Below, piece after piece: positions 54,872 to 62,900 of a DNA stretch of 64,000 bases (position 1 is the stretch's first letter; each line of letters starts with the position of its first letter). The notes below the pieces were generated by a model. That model ran no database searches, was not told the DNA's origin, and saw only the letters and a program-made list of their open reading frames with translations. The translations under genes and the position numbers were made by a program. The stretch is from Acidobacteriota bacterium (lineage in GTDB: Bacteria; Acidobacteriota; Vicinamibacteria; Marinacidobacterales; Marinacidobacteraceae): the NCBI GenBank assembly GCA_022826195.1, contig JAJDVI010000076.1, forward strand, positions 1 through 64,000, given 5' to 3'.

Positions 54872-55006
54872 GGGAGCGCCGGTCTTCAGACCGGCACCGC
54901 CCCGCCTCGGCGGGGCGACCGCGCTGCGCAGGACCTCTCGGCCCAGGAACGAGGACGGCTCGGACCGCCGGCTTCAGCCGGCATCGCGCGGGAGCGCGAA
55001 ACCCGC
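54872..55006 (+). repeat. Dispersed palindromic (REP-like) repeats, copies 2 and 3
   Basis: Two units lie in the gap before the LD-carboxypeptidase gene: GAGCGCCGGTCTTCAGACCG (core in 54872-54900, arms CCGGTC/GACCGG) and GACCGCCGGCTTCAGCCGGC (54961-54985), the latter followed by GAGCGCGAAACCCGC. Between them CCCCGCCTCGGCGGGG is another perfect hairpin. The organisation resembles copy 1 at 36378. Confidence 0.65.
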
Positions 55007-55057
55007 GCCATGGCGCTACGCCGAGCCGGCCCGAAGGTGGCGGCGCAGACGGACCTG

Positions 55058-56122
55058 ATGACCCGACGGGTCGCCCGGTCCGTTCCGACCGCCCCCCTCA
55101 CTTCACGTCGAGACGCCCTGACCGTGCTCGCAGCCGCCGCGATCCCGTTCGTGGCGGGCGCCCGCCACTGGCCCGTCCAGCCGGACCTGATCCGGCCGCC
55201 TCGCATCCAGCCCGGCGACACCTTCGGCATCGTGAGTCCCGCCACCGCCGCCTTCGAGACCGACCCCACCGAGATCTTCGCGGACGCCTTCCGCGCCGTC
55301 GGGCTCGAACCGCGGCTCGGTTCCAACTACTACCGGCGGCGCGGCTACTTCGCCGGAAGCGACGCCGAGCGGGCCGCGGACATCATGGAGTTCTTCGCCG
55401 ATCCCGAGGTGAAGGGCATCTTCGCCCGGGGCGGCTGGGGCTCGGCGCGCGTGTTGCCGCTCCTCGACTACGACGTGATCCGGGCGAATCCCAAGGTCCT
55501 GCTCGGCTACAGCGACGCCACCGCGCTCCTGACCGGGGTCCACGCGAAAACGGGCCTGATCGTCATGCACGGTCCCGGCCCGGGGAACCGCTTCTCCACC
55601 GAGCACTTCCGCCGGACCCTGATGGAGGGCGAAGCGGAACTGCTCGAAAACCTGGCCGATGACCCCGGGGACCACATCGTCCCCCGGGACCATCGGGTCC
55701 GCACCATCACGGGCGGGCGGGCGACGGGACCGCTGCTCGGGGGCAACCTGACGGTCCTCACCGCGATCATGGGGTCGGACTACCTACCGGACTTCACCGG
55801 CGCGATCCTGTTCCTCGAGGACGTGGACGAGGCCGTCTACCGGGTGGATCGGATGATGACCACCCTGAAGCTCGCGGGAGTCCTCGACCGGATCGCCGGG
55901 TTCATCTTCGGCCGCTGCACCGACTGCGACCCCGGATCGGGGTTCGGCTCGCTCACCCTGGAGCAGGTGCTCGACGATCACATCGCCCCGCTGGGCATTC
56001 CGGCATTCCGGGGGAGCATGATCGGGCACATCCCCGAGCAGTTCACGCTGCCCATCGGCGGCCGCGCCGAGATGGACGCGGACGCGGGCACGATCCGGCT
56101 CCTGGAACCGGCGGTCGTGTAA
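55058..56122 (+). CDS. LD-carboxypeptidase (S66 family), Tat-exported
   Basis: 354 residues from the ATG at 55058; in-frame starts farther upstream translate the palindromic repeat and are rejected. The N terminus carries a twin-arginine signal ('TSRRDALTVLAAAAIPFVAG'). S66 serine peptidase features: 'FGIVSPATA', nucleophile region 'LLGYSDATALLTGVH' (Ser), 'GPLLGGNLTVLTAIMGSDYL', 'ILFLEDVDEAVYRVDRMM' (Glu) and 'GSMIGHIPEQFTLPIGGRAE' (His). Removes the terminal D-Ala from murein tetrapeptides or cleaves related LD bonds. A Tat signal places it outside the inner membrane, unlike cytosolic LdcA. Confidence 0.85.
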   Translation: MTRRVARSVPTAPLTSRRDALTVLAAAAIPFVAGARHWPVQPDLIRPPRIQPGDTFGIVSPATAAFETDPTEIFADAFRAVGLEPRLGSNYYRRRGYFAGSDAERAADIMEFFADPEVKGIFARGGWGSARVLPLLDYDVIRANPKVLLGYSDATALLTGVHAKTGLIVMHGPGPGNRFSTEHFRRTLMEGEAELLENLADDPGDHIVPRDHRVRTITGGRATGPLLGGNLTVLTAIMGSDYLPDFTGAILFLEDVDEAVYRVDRMMTTLKLAGVLDRIAGFIFGRCTDCDPGSGFGSLTLEQVLDDHIAPLGIPAFRGSMIGHIPEQFTLPIGGRAEMDADAGTIRLLEPAVV

Positions 56123-56265
56123 GCCGCGGCCGCGTTGCGGCGGTAGACTCTCGGCGCTGGGTCGCGAGGAGCTTGATGCGTCCGCAACGCGGACGGAACA
56201 CCTTGACACTTGACAACTCAATGAGCCCGCAGGGGCTCGACGGCCGGGAACCGGCTGGAGGCAGT

Positions 56266-56586
56266 GTGAAGAGGAGAGAGTGGATTCCGTTCGTGTCGCT
56301 CGGGGTCTTCATGGCGGTGATGAACCTCACCATCGCCGCGTTCGGTTTCGAGCGGATCGACCGCCTGGAAACGCGCATGGATCGCCTGGAGGTTCGCCTC
56401 GAGGCTCGTATGGATCGCCTCGAGGCCCGCATGGATCGCCTCGAGGCCCGTATCGATCGCCTCGAGGAGAGGTTGACCAGCCTGGAACAGCGTGTTTCGC
56501 GGATCGAGGGAGTTCTGCTGCTGCGGGAGCGACCCGACGGGGACGCCTTGTCCGGGGACGCCCGTCCCGAAGAACCGAGGGGCTAG
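56266..56586 (+). CDS. Small membrane-anchored heptad-repeat coiled-coil protein
   Basis: 106 residues from the GTG at 56266 (GGAGG five bases upstream). One membrane segment ('WIPFVSLGVFMAVMNLTIAA', 6-25) is followed by an uninterrupted coiled coil (about 28-85) made of seven-residue units of the type RMDRLEA, then a short acidic tail. No known family beyond 'coiled-coil with DUF-like repeats'; similar short proteins occur widely in bacteria. It precedes arsR by 79 bp but has its own context; function unknown. Confidence 0.65.
   Translation: MKRREWIPFVSLGVFMAVMNLTIAAFGFERIDRLETRMDRLEVRLEARMDRLEARMDRLEARIDRLEERLTSLEQRVSRIEGVLLLRERPDGDALSGDARPEEPRG
56350..56500 (+). repeat. 21-bp tandem repeat encoding coiled-coil heptads
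   Basis: Roughly seven copies of a 21-bp unit (CGCATGGATCGCCTCGAGGC and variants) encode RMDRLEA-type heptads. Three central copies are nearly identical at DNA level, indicating recent expansion or contraction by slippage. Confidence 0.7.
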
Positions 56587-56640
56587 GGGCTCGGCGCCGT
56601 CAAGGCCTGGTCGGAACCAACGCACAATGGCGGAACGAAA

Positions 56641-56662
56641 TAACTAGTGATATAGTTATATC
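56641..56662 (+). promoter_or_regulatory. AT-rich palindromic operator/promoter of arsR
   Basis: Two nested dyads in an AT-only island: TAACTA-N6-TAGTTA (56641-56658) and GATATA-GT-TATATC (56649-56662). TATAGT (56651-56656) can be a -10. The site ends three bases before the arsR ATG, so an ArsR-type repressor bound here would block its own transcription. Confidence 0.6.
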
Positions 56663-56665
56663 GTC

Positions 56666-57052
56666 ATGGCGACAACGACCCCGCTGAATGAGCAACTCGC
56701 GGCGGCGAGTCTGGGTGCGCTCGGGAACCCGACGCGTCTCAGGCTCTACCGGTTGCTGGTGCGCGCGGGTCAGCCCGGACTCCCGGTGGGGACGCTCATC
56801 CGGGCACTCGGCACGCCCGCTTCCACGCTCGCCCACCACCTCGCCTGCCTGACCCGGGCCGGTCTCGTGGAGCAGGAGCAGCGGGGACGTGAGGTGCGTT
56901 CGCGTCCTGATTTTGCCGCCATGACCCAGCTCATGGACTTTCTGACTGCCGAATGCTGCACGGGTGCGCCTTCGGCCGCATCGACGGAGGAGAACGACTG
57001 TGTCCCGACTGCAACTTGCCCTGAATGTGACGAACCTCGAGAAGGCGATTGA
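56666..57052 (+). CDS. arsR: ArsR-family transcriptional regulator
   Basis: 128 residues from an ATG. Winged helix-turn-helix ('ALGNPTRLRLYRLLVRAGQP', 'TPASTLAHHLACLTRAGLVE', 'QEQRGREVRSRPDFAAMTQL'). The classical ELCVC sensor in the DNA-binding helix is absent; instead Cys residues cluster near the C terminus ('TAECCTGAP' and 'CVPTATCPECDEP'), as in ArsR types that sense As(III) through C-terminal cysteines. Overlaps the arsI-like gene by 53 bases and sits right behind a palindromic operator, so it is probably autoregulated and controls its neighbour. Confidence 0.82.
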   Translation: MATTTPLNEQLAAASLGALGNPTRLRLYRLLVRAGQPGLPVGTLIRALGTPASTLAHHLACLTRAGLVEQEQRGREVRSRPDFAAMTQLMDFLTAECCTGAPSAASTEENDCVPTATCPECDEPREGD

Positions 57053-57440
57053 CTTCTACTCGCGGATGTTCGCGACCGCGCCGGCGAAGGTGAAGCCGGG
57101 CTACGCGAACTTCGCGATCGCCGATCCGCCGTTGAAGCTCGTCCTCTTCGAAGGTGCCGAGGGGGCCACGATCAACCATCTCGGCGTGGAGGTGGAGGCG
57201 GCCCGCCAGGTACGGGCGGCCGAAGGGCGGCTCCGGGAATCGGGGCTCGAGACGACGGGGGTGGACGACACCGAGTGCTGTTACGCCCAGAAAACGGAGA
57301 CCTGGGTGACGGATCCCGATGGGGCGCGCTGGGAGTGGTACGTGAAGTCGGGGGACGCGGAGCAGTTGCAGAACGTCGTGATTTCGACGGACGGGGCGGA
57401 CGTGGGGGCGGAGGGGGCCGAAGGGGTCTGCTGTACCTGA
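57000..57440 (+). CDS. arsI: ArsI/CadI-type vicinal-oxygen-chelate dioxygenase
   Basis: 146 residues from the GTG at 57000 (GGAGGAG upstream), inside the 3' end of arsR. Glyoxalase-fold domain with 'LQLALNVTNLEKAIDFYSRM', 'NHLGVEVEAARQVRAAEGRL', and the vicinal cysteine pair in 'DDTECCYAQKTETWVTDPDG' (about 84-103) that binds trivalent organoarsenicals in ArsI C-As lyases; the cadmium-induced protein CadI shares it. With arsR next door, demethylation of methylarsenite is the likely role. The tail ends in another Cys-Cys pair (VCCT). No arsenite pump, arsC or arsM is in the window. Confidence 0.78.
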   Translation: MSRLQLALNVTNLEKAIDFYSRMFATAPAKVKPGYANFAIADPPLKLVLFEGAEGATINHLGVEVEAARQVRAAEGRLRESGLETTGVDDTECCYAQKTETWVTDPDGARWEWYVKSGDAEQLQNVVISTDGADVGAEGAEGVCCT

Positions 57441-57510
57441 GGGGAGGTGGCGGAGGTTTCAACAGGAATCACGCCGATACGGACGCCATCCCGGCGGTCG
57501 CGGGCCGTCC

Positions 57511-57570
57511 CGCCGCCCGCCTGCGGCGGGCTGTGCCGGTCGGAGACCGGCGTTCCAAGCCGCTGCGCCA
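57511..57570 (-). repeat. Dispersed palindromic (REP-like) repeat, copy 4
   Basis: CCGCCCGCCTGCGGCGGGC followed by TGCCGGTCGGAGACCGGCG and TTCCAAGCCGCTGCGCC, the reverse orientation of the copies at 54872 and 54961. It lies in the 182-bp gap between the convergent arsI-like and aldo/keto reductase genes. Confidence 0.6.
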
Positions 57571-57622
57571 CGATCCCGGGCGGCGATCTGCGGGCGAAGC
57601 CGGCGGGCGTGACCCTGTCTGG

Positions 57623-59038
57623 TCAAGTCCGCGCTTCGACGTCGATTTCGATGGGGTGAGGGTGCGAGGGCTGCCCCGGAGCGCGAGCGACATCGGCGGT
57701 TGACGGGAGGCGTTCGCGAAAGACCGCCTGTACGTCCGGCCAATCTTTCTCGTGGGTGCGCGCCTCGACCCGAACGGCGTGCGCCATCTCGGCGTCGAGC
57801 GACTGGAGGGCGCCCTCCGCCCGGTCGAGGGCGAAGTGCGTCTGCGCCCGGATGCTGTCTCCGCCGATGAGGCGGTCGCGATGGGTCGGAGTGACCCCGG
57901 CAATCCGGATGTCGGGCCCGGTGCGGACCGCTTCCCGGAAGCCGGCGTCCGGATCCAGTTCGACGCCGCGCTCCGTGTTCCGCGCCGCGTAGGGCGCCGG
58001 GAAGTGGGTGACGTGGTGGTGGAGGTCTCCCGACGCGGTCAGGTACGGCGGCCGCCGGTACTCGTCGCCGCAGTCGCCGGGAATCGGGTCGAGGCCGGCC
58101 TGCGCCTCGGCAAGCTCCGCCCGGGACCGCTCTTCGAGCTCGAAATCGAACAGCCGGAGGTTGTCTTCGAGGTGGGTTCGCTCTCCGGGGCGCGCCCCGA
58201 TGATGACCCCGGCCACTGCGGGCTGTTCCAGCACGTGGCGCACCGCCACATTGGCGATCGACACGCCGTAGCGGTCCGCGACCCGGCGCGCGGCGCGCAG
58301 CATCGCCTGGAAGCGGTCCCAGCCACCGGCCTGGTCGATGAAACGGCGGTACTTCATCTGCGACCAGGTGAGCGAGTCGTCGATCGGAGGCTCGGCAACG
58401 CCGAGCCAGCGATCGCTCAGCAATCCGCCGGCAAGGGTTCCATAGACCAGCATCCCGATCCCGTGCGTGCGGCACACGTCGGTCATCCGTCCCGCCGGCC
58501 GGCGGTCGACGAGCGAGTAACAGACCTGGTTCGAAACAATGGGGATGCCGCTCCGGAGCGCAAGATCAAGATGGACCGCGTCGAAGTTCGTGACTCCGAG
58601 ATGGCCGATCCGTCCCTCGGCCCGGATCTCCGTCAGGTGGAATAGGCAGTCCAGCCAGCCCGGATCGGGATAGCTCCAGGCGTGGAACTGGAGCGCGTCG
58701 AGCCGATCGGTCCCGATGCGGTCGAGTGAGCGCCGGACCGCGGCTTCGACCTCCTGCCGGGACGAAATCCCGGGTTCCGGAACCCACTTGGTCAGCACCT
58801 GGACCCCGGGACGGCGTTTCCGCAGCGCGCCGGCGATGAGTTCGGCGGATCCGTAGTGATCCGCCACGTCCACCGTGGTGAAGCCGGCGTCCACCGCGAG
58901 TTCGAGCGCCCGGGCCGCCCGCTCGGTTTCGAGCGCGGCGCCGTCCCGCTCCTGGTCGGCGACCTGCCACAGACCGGTCAGGACCCGGGACACCTCCAGC
59001 CCGGCGGCGAGCCGGGTCCGTTCCACCGCCGCGCTCAC
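57623..59038 (-). CDS. Aldo/keto reductase fused to a RidA-like domain
   Basis: 471 residues from the GTG at 59038, overlapping the permease stop. Residues 1-320 are a complete AKR TIM barrel with all catalytic residues: Asp and Tyr in 'TVDVADHYGSAELI', Lys in 'VLTKWVPE', His in 'LQFHAWSYP', and the cofactor end 'AGVIIGARPGERTHLEDNLR'. From about 345 a second domain resembles RidA/YjgF ('FREAVRTGPDIRIAGVTPTH', 'HFALDRAEGALQSLDAEMAH', 'EARTHEKDWPDVQAVFRERL'). RidA hydrolyses reactive enamines/imines. Co-transcribed with an amino-acid permease. The substrate is unknown. Confidence 0.8.
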   Translation of the reverse strand: MSAAVERTRLAAGLEVSRVLTGLWQVADQERDGAALETERAARALELAVDAGFTTVDVADHYGSAELIAGALRKRRPGVQVLTKWVPEPGISSRQEVEAAVRRSLDRIGTDRLDALQFHAWSYPDPGWLDCLFHLTEIRAEGRIGHLGVTNFDAVHLDLALRSGIPIVSNQVCYSLVDRRPAGRMTDVCRTHGIGMLVYGTLAGGLLSDRWLGVAEPPIDDSLTWSQMKYRRFIDQAGGWDRFQAMLRAARRVADRYGVSIANVAVRHVLEQPAVAGVIIGARPGERTHLEDNLRLFDFELEERSRAELAEAQAGLDPIPGDCGDEYRRPPYLTASGDLHHHVTHFPAPYAARNTERGVELDPDAGFREAVRTGPDIRIAGVTPTHRDRLIGGDSIRAQTHFALDRAEGALQSLDAEMAHAVRVEARTHEKDWPDVQAVFRERLPSTADVARAPGQPSHPHPIEIDVEART

Positions 59039-60534
59039 CCGGGCGGCAAGGTGCGGAACAAACGGTCGGTGTCCACTCCCCGCTGGCGGAGCCGCGCCAT
59101 TTCACGGAGATAGATGAGAGAGGCGACACCCATCACCAACAGCCACACCCAGGTCGAGTGGAAATACCAGGCGGCGGTCTCGGTGGAGAGGTCCCTCACG
59201 ATGTGGAGGATCAGGAAAAGGCCCAGCAGCGCCGCGCCCCCGCCGCCGACCAGCACCTGCGCGGGCCTCCCCAAGACCTTCACCTCGCCCGCGAGGTCCG
59301 GGTTACGGCGCGGCAGGGTCACGAGCGACAGGCAGATGAGCCCGAAGTTGACGAGCATCGACGTCACCAGGATGTCGATCCCCAGGAAGAAGTCGCCGGC
59401 GAGGTGACTTCCCACGATCCCCACCGTCGCCATCGTGCCGCTCAGCAGGATCGCCACCCAGGGGGTGTGGAAGCTCCCGTGTACGGCAGCCACCCCCTTG
59501 GGGAAGATGCCGTCCTCGGCCCAGGCGAACATCATGCGGGAGACGGCGAGCAGCATGGCGGGGAGGTCGTTGATGAGCGCCACCGCGGCCCCGGCGAGGA
59601 TCGCCGCGGTGCCGGCCGCCGGCAACAGATAGCCGAGCAGCCCCGGCGCGGTCACGTCGCGGACGGCCGCTTCCCCGGCGACGAACTGCCACGGCACGGC
59701 GTGGTACATCGCGGCGGTGAACAGGAAATAGAAACCGCCGACCGAGGCGATCGCGATCCCGATGGCGAGCGGGATGGTGCGGCCGGGGTTCTTCGCCTCG
59801 CCGCCGGCCTGCGCGATCGAGTCGAACCCGATGAAGGTGGCGAAGAGCACGACGGCTGCGGTCACGAACGGGACGAGTTGGAGCGGCGTGGCCGGAGCGT
59901 CAGGGACCGATCGGCCGTCGCTCGCCATCAGCGCCGCGGCGAAGTCCCCGTGGTCGAACGCGAAGCCGCTGACGATCACGACCCCGCCGAGCGCGAACAT
60001 CAGGAACATCATGGGGACCAGGGTCCGCTCGTAGAGCTTCAGTCCCCGCACGTTCACCAGCACGAAGGTCCACAGGAACGCGATCGAGATGCCGACCCGC
60101 ACCGGGCCGCGCTCGAGGGTTGCGGCAACCGCGGAGTAGCCGAGCGCGCCGGCCATGTCGCGGATGAAGGGAACGAGCAGGTACGACACCACCCCGATGG
60201 CGATGGACAGTCCGAACCACTGGGAGAAGCTGGCGATGAACCCCCACCAGGGACTGAGCGCCCGGCTCGCGTACACGTAGCTGCCACCGGCGCGCGGCAT
60301 GGCGGAGCCCAGGCTGCCGTAGGCAAGCGCCGCCAGCACGGCCGGCACGGCCGCGAAGGCGTAGGCGGGGAGGACGTAGGGCCCGATCTCGGGGATGCCC
60401 CGGAGCAGCGCAAAGGGCATCACGTTGATCGCCGCCCCGAGCATCGAACAGATCCCGGTGGCCGCGAGCCCCATGAGGCCCAGGTTCCGGGCGAGCCCGG
60501 TGCTGGAGCCCTGGTTTCGGGACGAACTCGTCAT
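59035..60534 (-). CDS. APC-superfamily amino-acid permease
   Basis: 499 residues from an ATG. About twelve membrane helices, starting 'LMGLAATGICSMLGAAINVM' (the conserved first helix with the GxG-like unwound substrate region), 'SLGSAMPRAGGSYVYASRAL' (consensus AxxPRSGGxYxY motif), 'ATFIGFDSIAQAGGEAKNPG' (E..NP motif) and 'AWAEDGIFPKGVAAVHGSFH' with 'TPWVAILLSGTMATVGIVGS'. Such carriers import amino acids or amines by proton or cation symport or exchange; the substrate is not readable. Overlaps the reductase-RidA gene by four bases, suggesting uptake coupled to metabolism of the same compound. Confidence 0.85.
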   Translation of the reverse strand: MTSSSRNQGSSTGLARNLGLMGLAATGICSMLGAAINVMPFALLRGIPEIGPYVLPAYAFAAVPAVLAALAYGSLGSAMPRAGGSYVYASRALSPWWGFIASFSQWFGLSIAIGVVSYLLVPFIRDMAGALGYSAVAATLERGPVRVGISIAFLWTFVLVNVRGLKLYERTLVPMMFLMFALGGVVIVSGFAFDHGDFAAALMASDGRSVPDAPATPLQLVPFVTAAVVLFATFIGFDSIAQAGGEAKNPGRTIPLAIGIAIASVGGFYFLFTAAMYHAVPWQFVAGEAAVRDVTAPGLLGYLLPAAGTAAILAGAAVALINDLPAMLLAVSRMMFAWAEDGIFPKGVAAVHGSFHTPWVAILLSGTMATVGIVGSHLAGDFFLGIDILVTSMLVNFGLICLSLVTLPRRNPDLAGEVKVLGRPAQVLVGGGGAALLGLFLILHIVRDLSTETAAWYFHSTWVWLLVMGVASLIYLREMARLRQRGVDTDRLFRTLPPG

Positions 60535-60579
60535 CGAACTTCCACCTTACCAACCCGGCCGCGGTGAAAGAATGCCCGT

Positions 60580-60831
60580 GTGGCCTACCGGATCAAGGTG
60601 TCTTCTCGTGGCGCCATCACGCTGCCAGCGGCCGTGCGGCGGAAGTTGGGAATAGGGAGCGGCCACCTGCTGGTGTTGGAAGAGAAGCCTGAGGGCATCG
60701 TGTTGACGCCTTGCCTCCCTGGTTTCCATCGCTATTCCGATGCCGAGATCGAGGAATGGGCCGTCGCCGACCGGTTGGAGGATGACGAGCGCGATCGTTT
60801 GCTGGATGTCCTGAAGGTGTGCCGGCCGTAA
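60580..60831 (+). CDS. AbrB/SpoVT-fold DNA-binding protein (MazE-like), no toxin partner
   Basis: 83 residues from the GTG at 60580. Swapped-hairpin AbrB domain 'MAYRIKVSSRGAITLPAAVR' then 'RKLGIGSGHLLVLEEKPEGI', with a C-terminal acidic helix 'EIEEWAVADRLEDDERDRLL' that in antitoxins wraps the toxin. No PIN, MazF or similar toxin gene follows (the next gene is on the opposite strand), so it is an orphan antitoxin or a stand-alone regulator. Divergent from the permease operon, 45 bp away, so it could regulate it. Confidence 0.75.
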   Translation: MAYRIKVSSRGAITLPAAVRRKLGIGSGHLLVLEEKPEGIVLTPCLPGFHRYSDAEIEEWAVADRLEDDERDRLLDVLKVCRP

Positions 60832-60893
60832 GGGATCGGGCTTCGCTCGACCGGGTAGTTGCCCGGGATGAGCGTCCTCCGGTGAACGTCGCT

Positions 60894-62777
60894 TCAGATC
60901 ACCCCGTGCAGCGGCCGGCCGGGAGCCGCGAGGGCGTCCACCCGGCGGCCGACCGCGGGGTCCTCGATAAGGGGCGGAGCGTGGTGGGGCTTCAGGCGGG
61001 CGTCGATGAGCACCGGCTCGACCGCGCTCCAGTGCTTGTGGCGGATCACCGCCCGGCGGCCGTGCACGTCGTGGGAGGGGTTGGACCGGGTGAAGGCCAC
61101 CCAGAGCAGGTTCCGGAGGGTCTCGGCGGCGAAGTCCGGGTCGTCGCAGAGGACCACCAGCGGCATCCCGGTGAGGTCGGCGCCCGCTCGCTCGGCGGTG
61201 TCGAGGGCGTCCCACAGCGGAGCGAGATCCCGGTCCACCCGTTCGTAGGCGTCGAACCGCGGGCCTCCCAGCGCGAAGACGCCCGGCAGTACCACCGAAA
61301 GGCCCGAAAACCCCGGGGGCAGCGCCTCTCCCACTGCCACCGGCACCTCGCGGGCCAGCGACCGCCGTTCCGGGCCCGCTCCGGCGATCACCAGCTTCGA
61401 TCCGGCGTTCAGGCCGGTACCCGAGTAGTCGAGGGTGTCGATGGTCGTGCGGGTCTGGAAGTGGAGATCGGTGGCGAGGTCCACCCGGCGGAGGACATGG
61501 TCCAGCATCCCCGGTATGTCGTGGGCGGCCAGTTCCGGAGCGTCTTCCGAGGCCGCGATGAACAGGTACTTGGCCAGCGAGCACTGTCCGAAACCCAGGA
61601 TCGCGTTGGCGATGGTCCACAGTTCCTGCGGCCGCCGGCCGGTGAAGGGGGAGTAGCGCTCGCTGCCGACCGCCAGCAGCAGCGGGTGGACCCCGGCCGC
61701 GTCCACCGCGTGCACCGAATGGACGCCCGGCAGGGTGGTCGGCACCATCGGCTCGGTGATCTCGTGGATGAGCTGGCCGAAGGTGGTGTCCTCCTGCGGG
61801 GGACGGCCGACGACGGTGAGCGGCCAGATGGCTCCCTTGCGGTGCGTCACGGAAGTCACCCGCAGGACCGGGAACGGATGGGTCAGGCTGTAGTAGCCGA
61901 GGTGGTCCCCGAACGGGCCCTCCGGCAACGTGCGGCCCGGGTCCACCCAGCCGGTGATCGTGAAGTCGGCGTCCGCCGAGACCACGAAACCATCGTCGCG
62001 CCGTTTCCAGGCGAAGCGGCGTCCGGCCAGCATCCCGGCGAACAGCAGTTCGCTGAGCCCCTCCGGGAGCGGCATCACCGCTGCAAGGGTGTGGGCGGGT
62101 GGCCCCCCCACGAAGATGCTCACCCGGAGGGGCTCGCCACGCCGCTCGGCGGCGGTGTGGTGCACCCCGATGCCGCGGTGGATCTGGTAGTGCATCCCCG
62201 CTTCCGCTTCGGCGTACTCGCCTCCGGCGAGCTGGATGCGGTACATCCCGACGTTTGAGGCCAGGGGAGCGCCGAGCGGCCCCTTGCCGGGGGGAACGCC
62301 GGGGTGCTCGGTGAAGACCTGGGGCAGGGTGATGAAGGGCCCCCCGTCGTCCGGCCACGAGGTGATGCGGGGGACATCGGAGAGGGTGATGGGATGCGCC
62401 TGGCTCGGAGCCGTGCCGGCACGGCGGGGCAGCGAGTGGATCGCCGCCGTCGCGGCGCCGAGCGGGGCGGAAGGGCGGTTGCGGAGATCCGAAAAGATCT
62501 TGCCCGGCGCCGCCCGGTAGCGGACCGCGGCCTTCGCCCCGTCGAGTCCGTGCCGGAGCAGGAAACGGGCTCGCTCCATGGTTCCGAAGAGGTTGGAAAC
62601 GCAGGGAAACGCCGATCCCTTCACGTTCTCGTAGAGGATGGCGGGCGCTCCGGCGGCGTAGGCGCGGCGCTGGATCTCGGCGACTTCGAGGTGTCCGTCC
62701 ACCTCGTCGGGCACCCGGACCAGCATCCGGTTTCGTTCGAGATCGCGGACGGCGTCGGCGAGCGACCGGTAGGGCAT
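60894..62777 (-). CDS. UbiD-family prenylated-FMN decarboxylase
   Basis: 627 residues from the ATG at 62777. UbiD fold over the full length: 'YRSLADAVRDLERNRMLVRV' start, 'PAILYENVKGSAFPCVSNLF', central prFMN/metal region with 'YAEAEAGMHYQIHRGIGVHH', 'EGPFGDHLGYYSLTHPFPVL' (the E-x-P-F-G-x-x-x-G-Y motif with catalytic acid), 'RPPQEDTTFGQLIHEITEPM', and a C-terminal domain 'RNLLWVAFTRSNPSHDVHGR'. Longer than E. coli UbiD (497), matching the roughly 600-residue subfamily. Needs a UbiX prenyltransferase, absent here. Substrate unknown: ubiquinone, menaquinone (futalosine-route MqnL-like) or aromatic acid. Confidence 0.85.
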   Translation of the reverse strand: MPYRSLADAVRDLERNRMLVRVPDEVDGHLEVAEIQRRAYAAGAPAILYENVKGSAFPCVSNLFGTMERARFLLRHGLDGAKAAVRYRAAPGKIFSDLRNRPSAPLGAATAAIHSLPRRAGTAPSQAHPITLSDVPRITSWPDDGGPFITLPQVFTEHPGVPPGKGPLGAPLASNVGMYRIQLAGGEYAEAEAGMHYQIHRGIGVHHTAAERRGEPLRVSIFVGGPPAHTLAAVMPLPEGLSELLFAGMLAGRRFAWKRRDDGFVVSADADFTITGWVDPGRTLPEGPFGDHLGYYSLTHPFPVLRVTSVTHRKGAIWPLTVVGRPPQEDTTFGQLIHEITEPMVPTTLPGVHSVHAVDAAGVHPLLLAVGSERYSPFTGRRPQELWTIANAILGFGQCSLAKYLFIAASEDAPELAAHDIPGMLDHVLRRVDLATDLHFQTRTTIDTLDYSGTGLNAGSKLVIAGAGPERRSLAREVPVAVGEALPPGFSGLSVVLPGVFALGGPRFDAYERVDRDLAPLWDALDTAERAGADLTGMPLVVLCDDPDFAAETLRNLLWVAFTRSNPSHDVHGRRAVIRHKHWSAVEPVLIDARLKPHHAPPLIEDPAVGRRVDALAAPGRPLHGVI

Positions 62778-62810
62778 GGGCGGTGGGGAGGGTAACGGGA
62801 GAGAGCTCAG

Positions 62811-62840
62811 TTGAAGCCGGCCTTCCAAGCCGCTGCGCCG
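62811..62840 (-). repeat. Dispersed palindromic repeat, partial copy 5
   Basis: TTGAAGCCGGCCTTCCAAGC followed by CGCTGCGCC: the 'TTCCAAGCCGCTGCGCC' end is identical to copy 4, but one arm is reduced. It lies in the UbiD-arginase divergent region, which also holds copy 6. Confidence 0.45.
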
Positions 62841-62900
62841 TCGGGGCTGGTTGGGGTGTTGCCGGCCGGGGATTGCCGTGAGGCGGAATGGAGTTACGAC

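Noticed and set aside
54857-55057. Longer N terminus for the LD-carboxypeptidase from 54857
   Set aside because: That stretch translates the palindromic repeat ('AGLQTGTA'-type peptide); the twin-arginine signal begins after ATG 55058.
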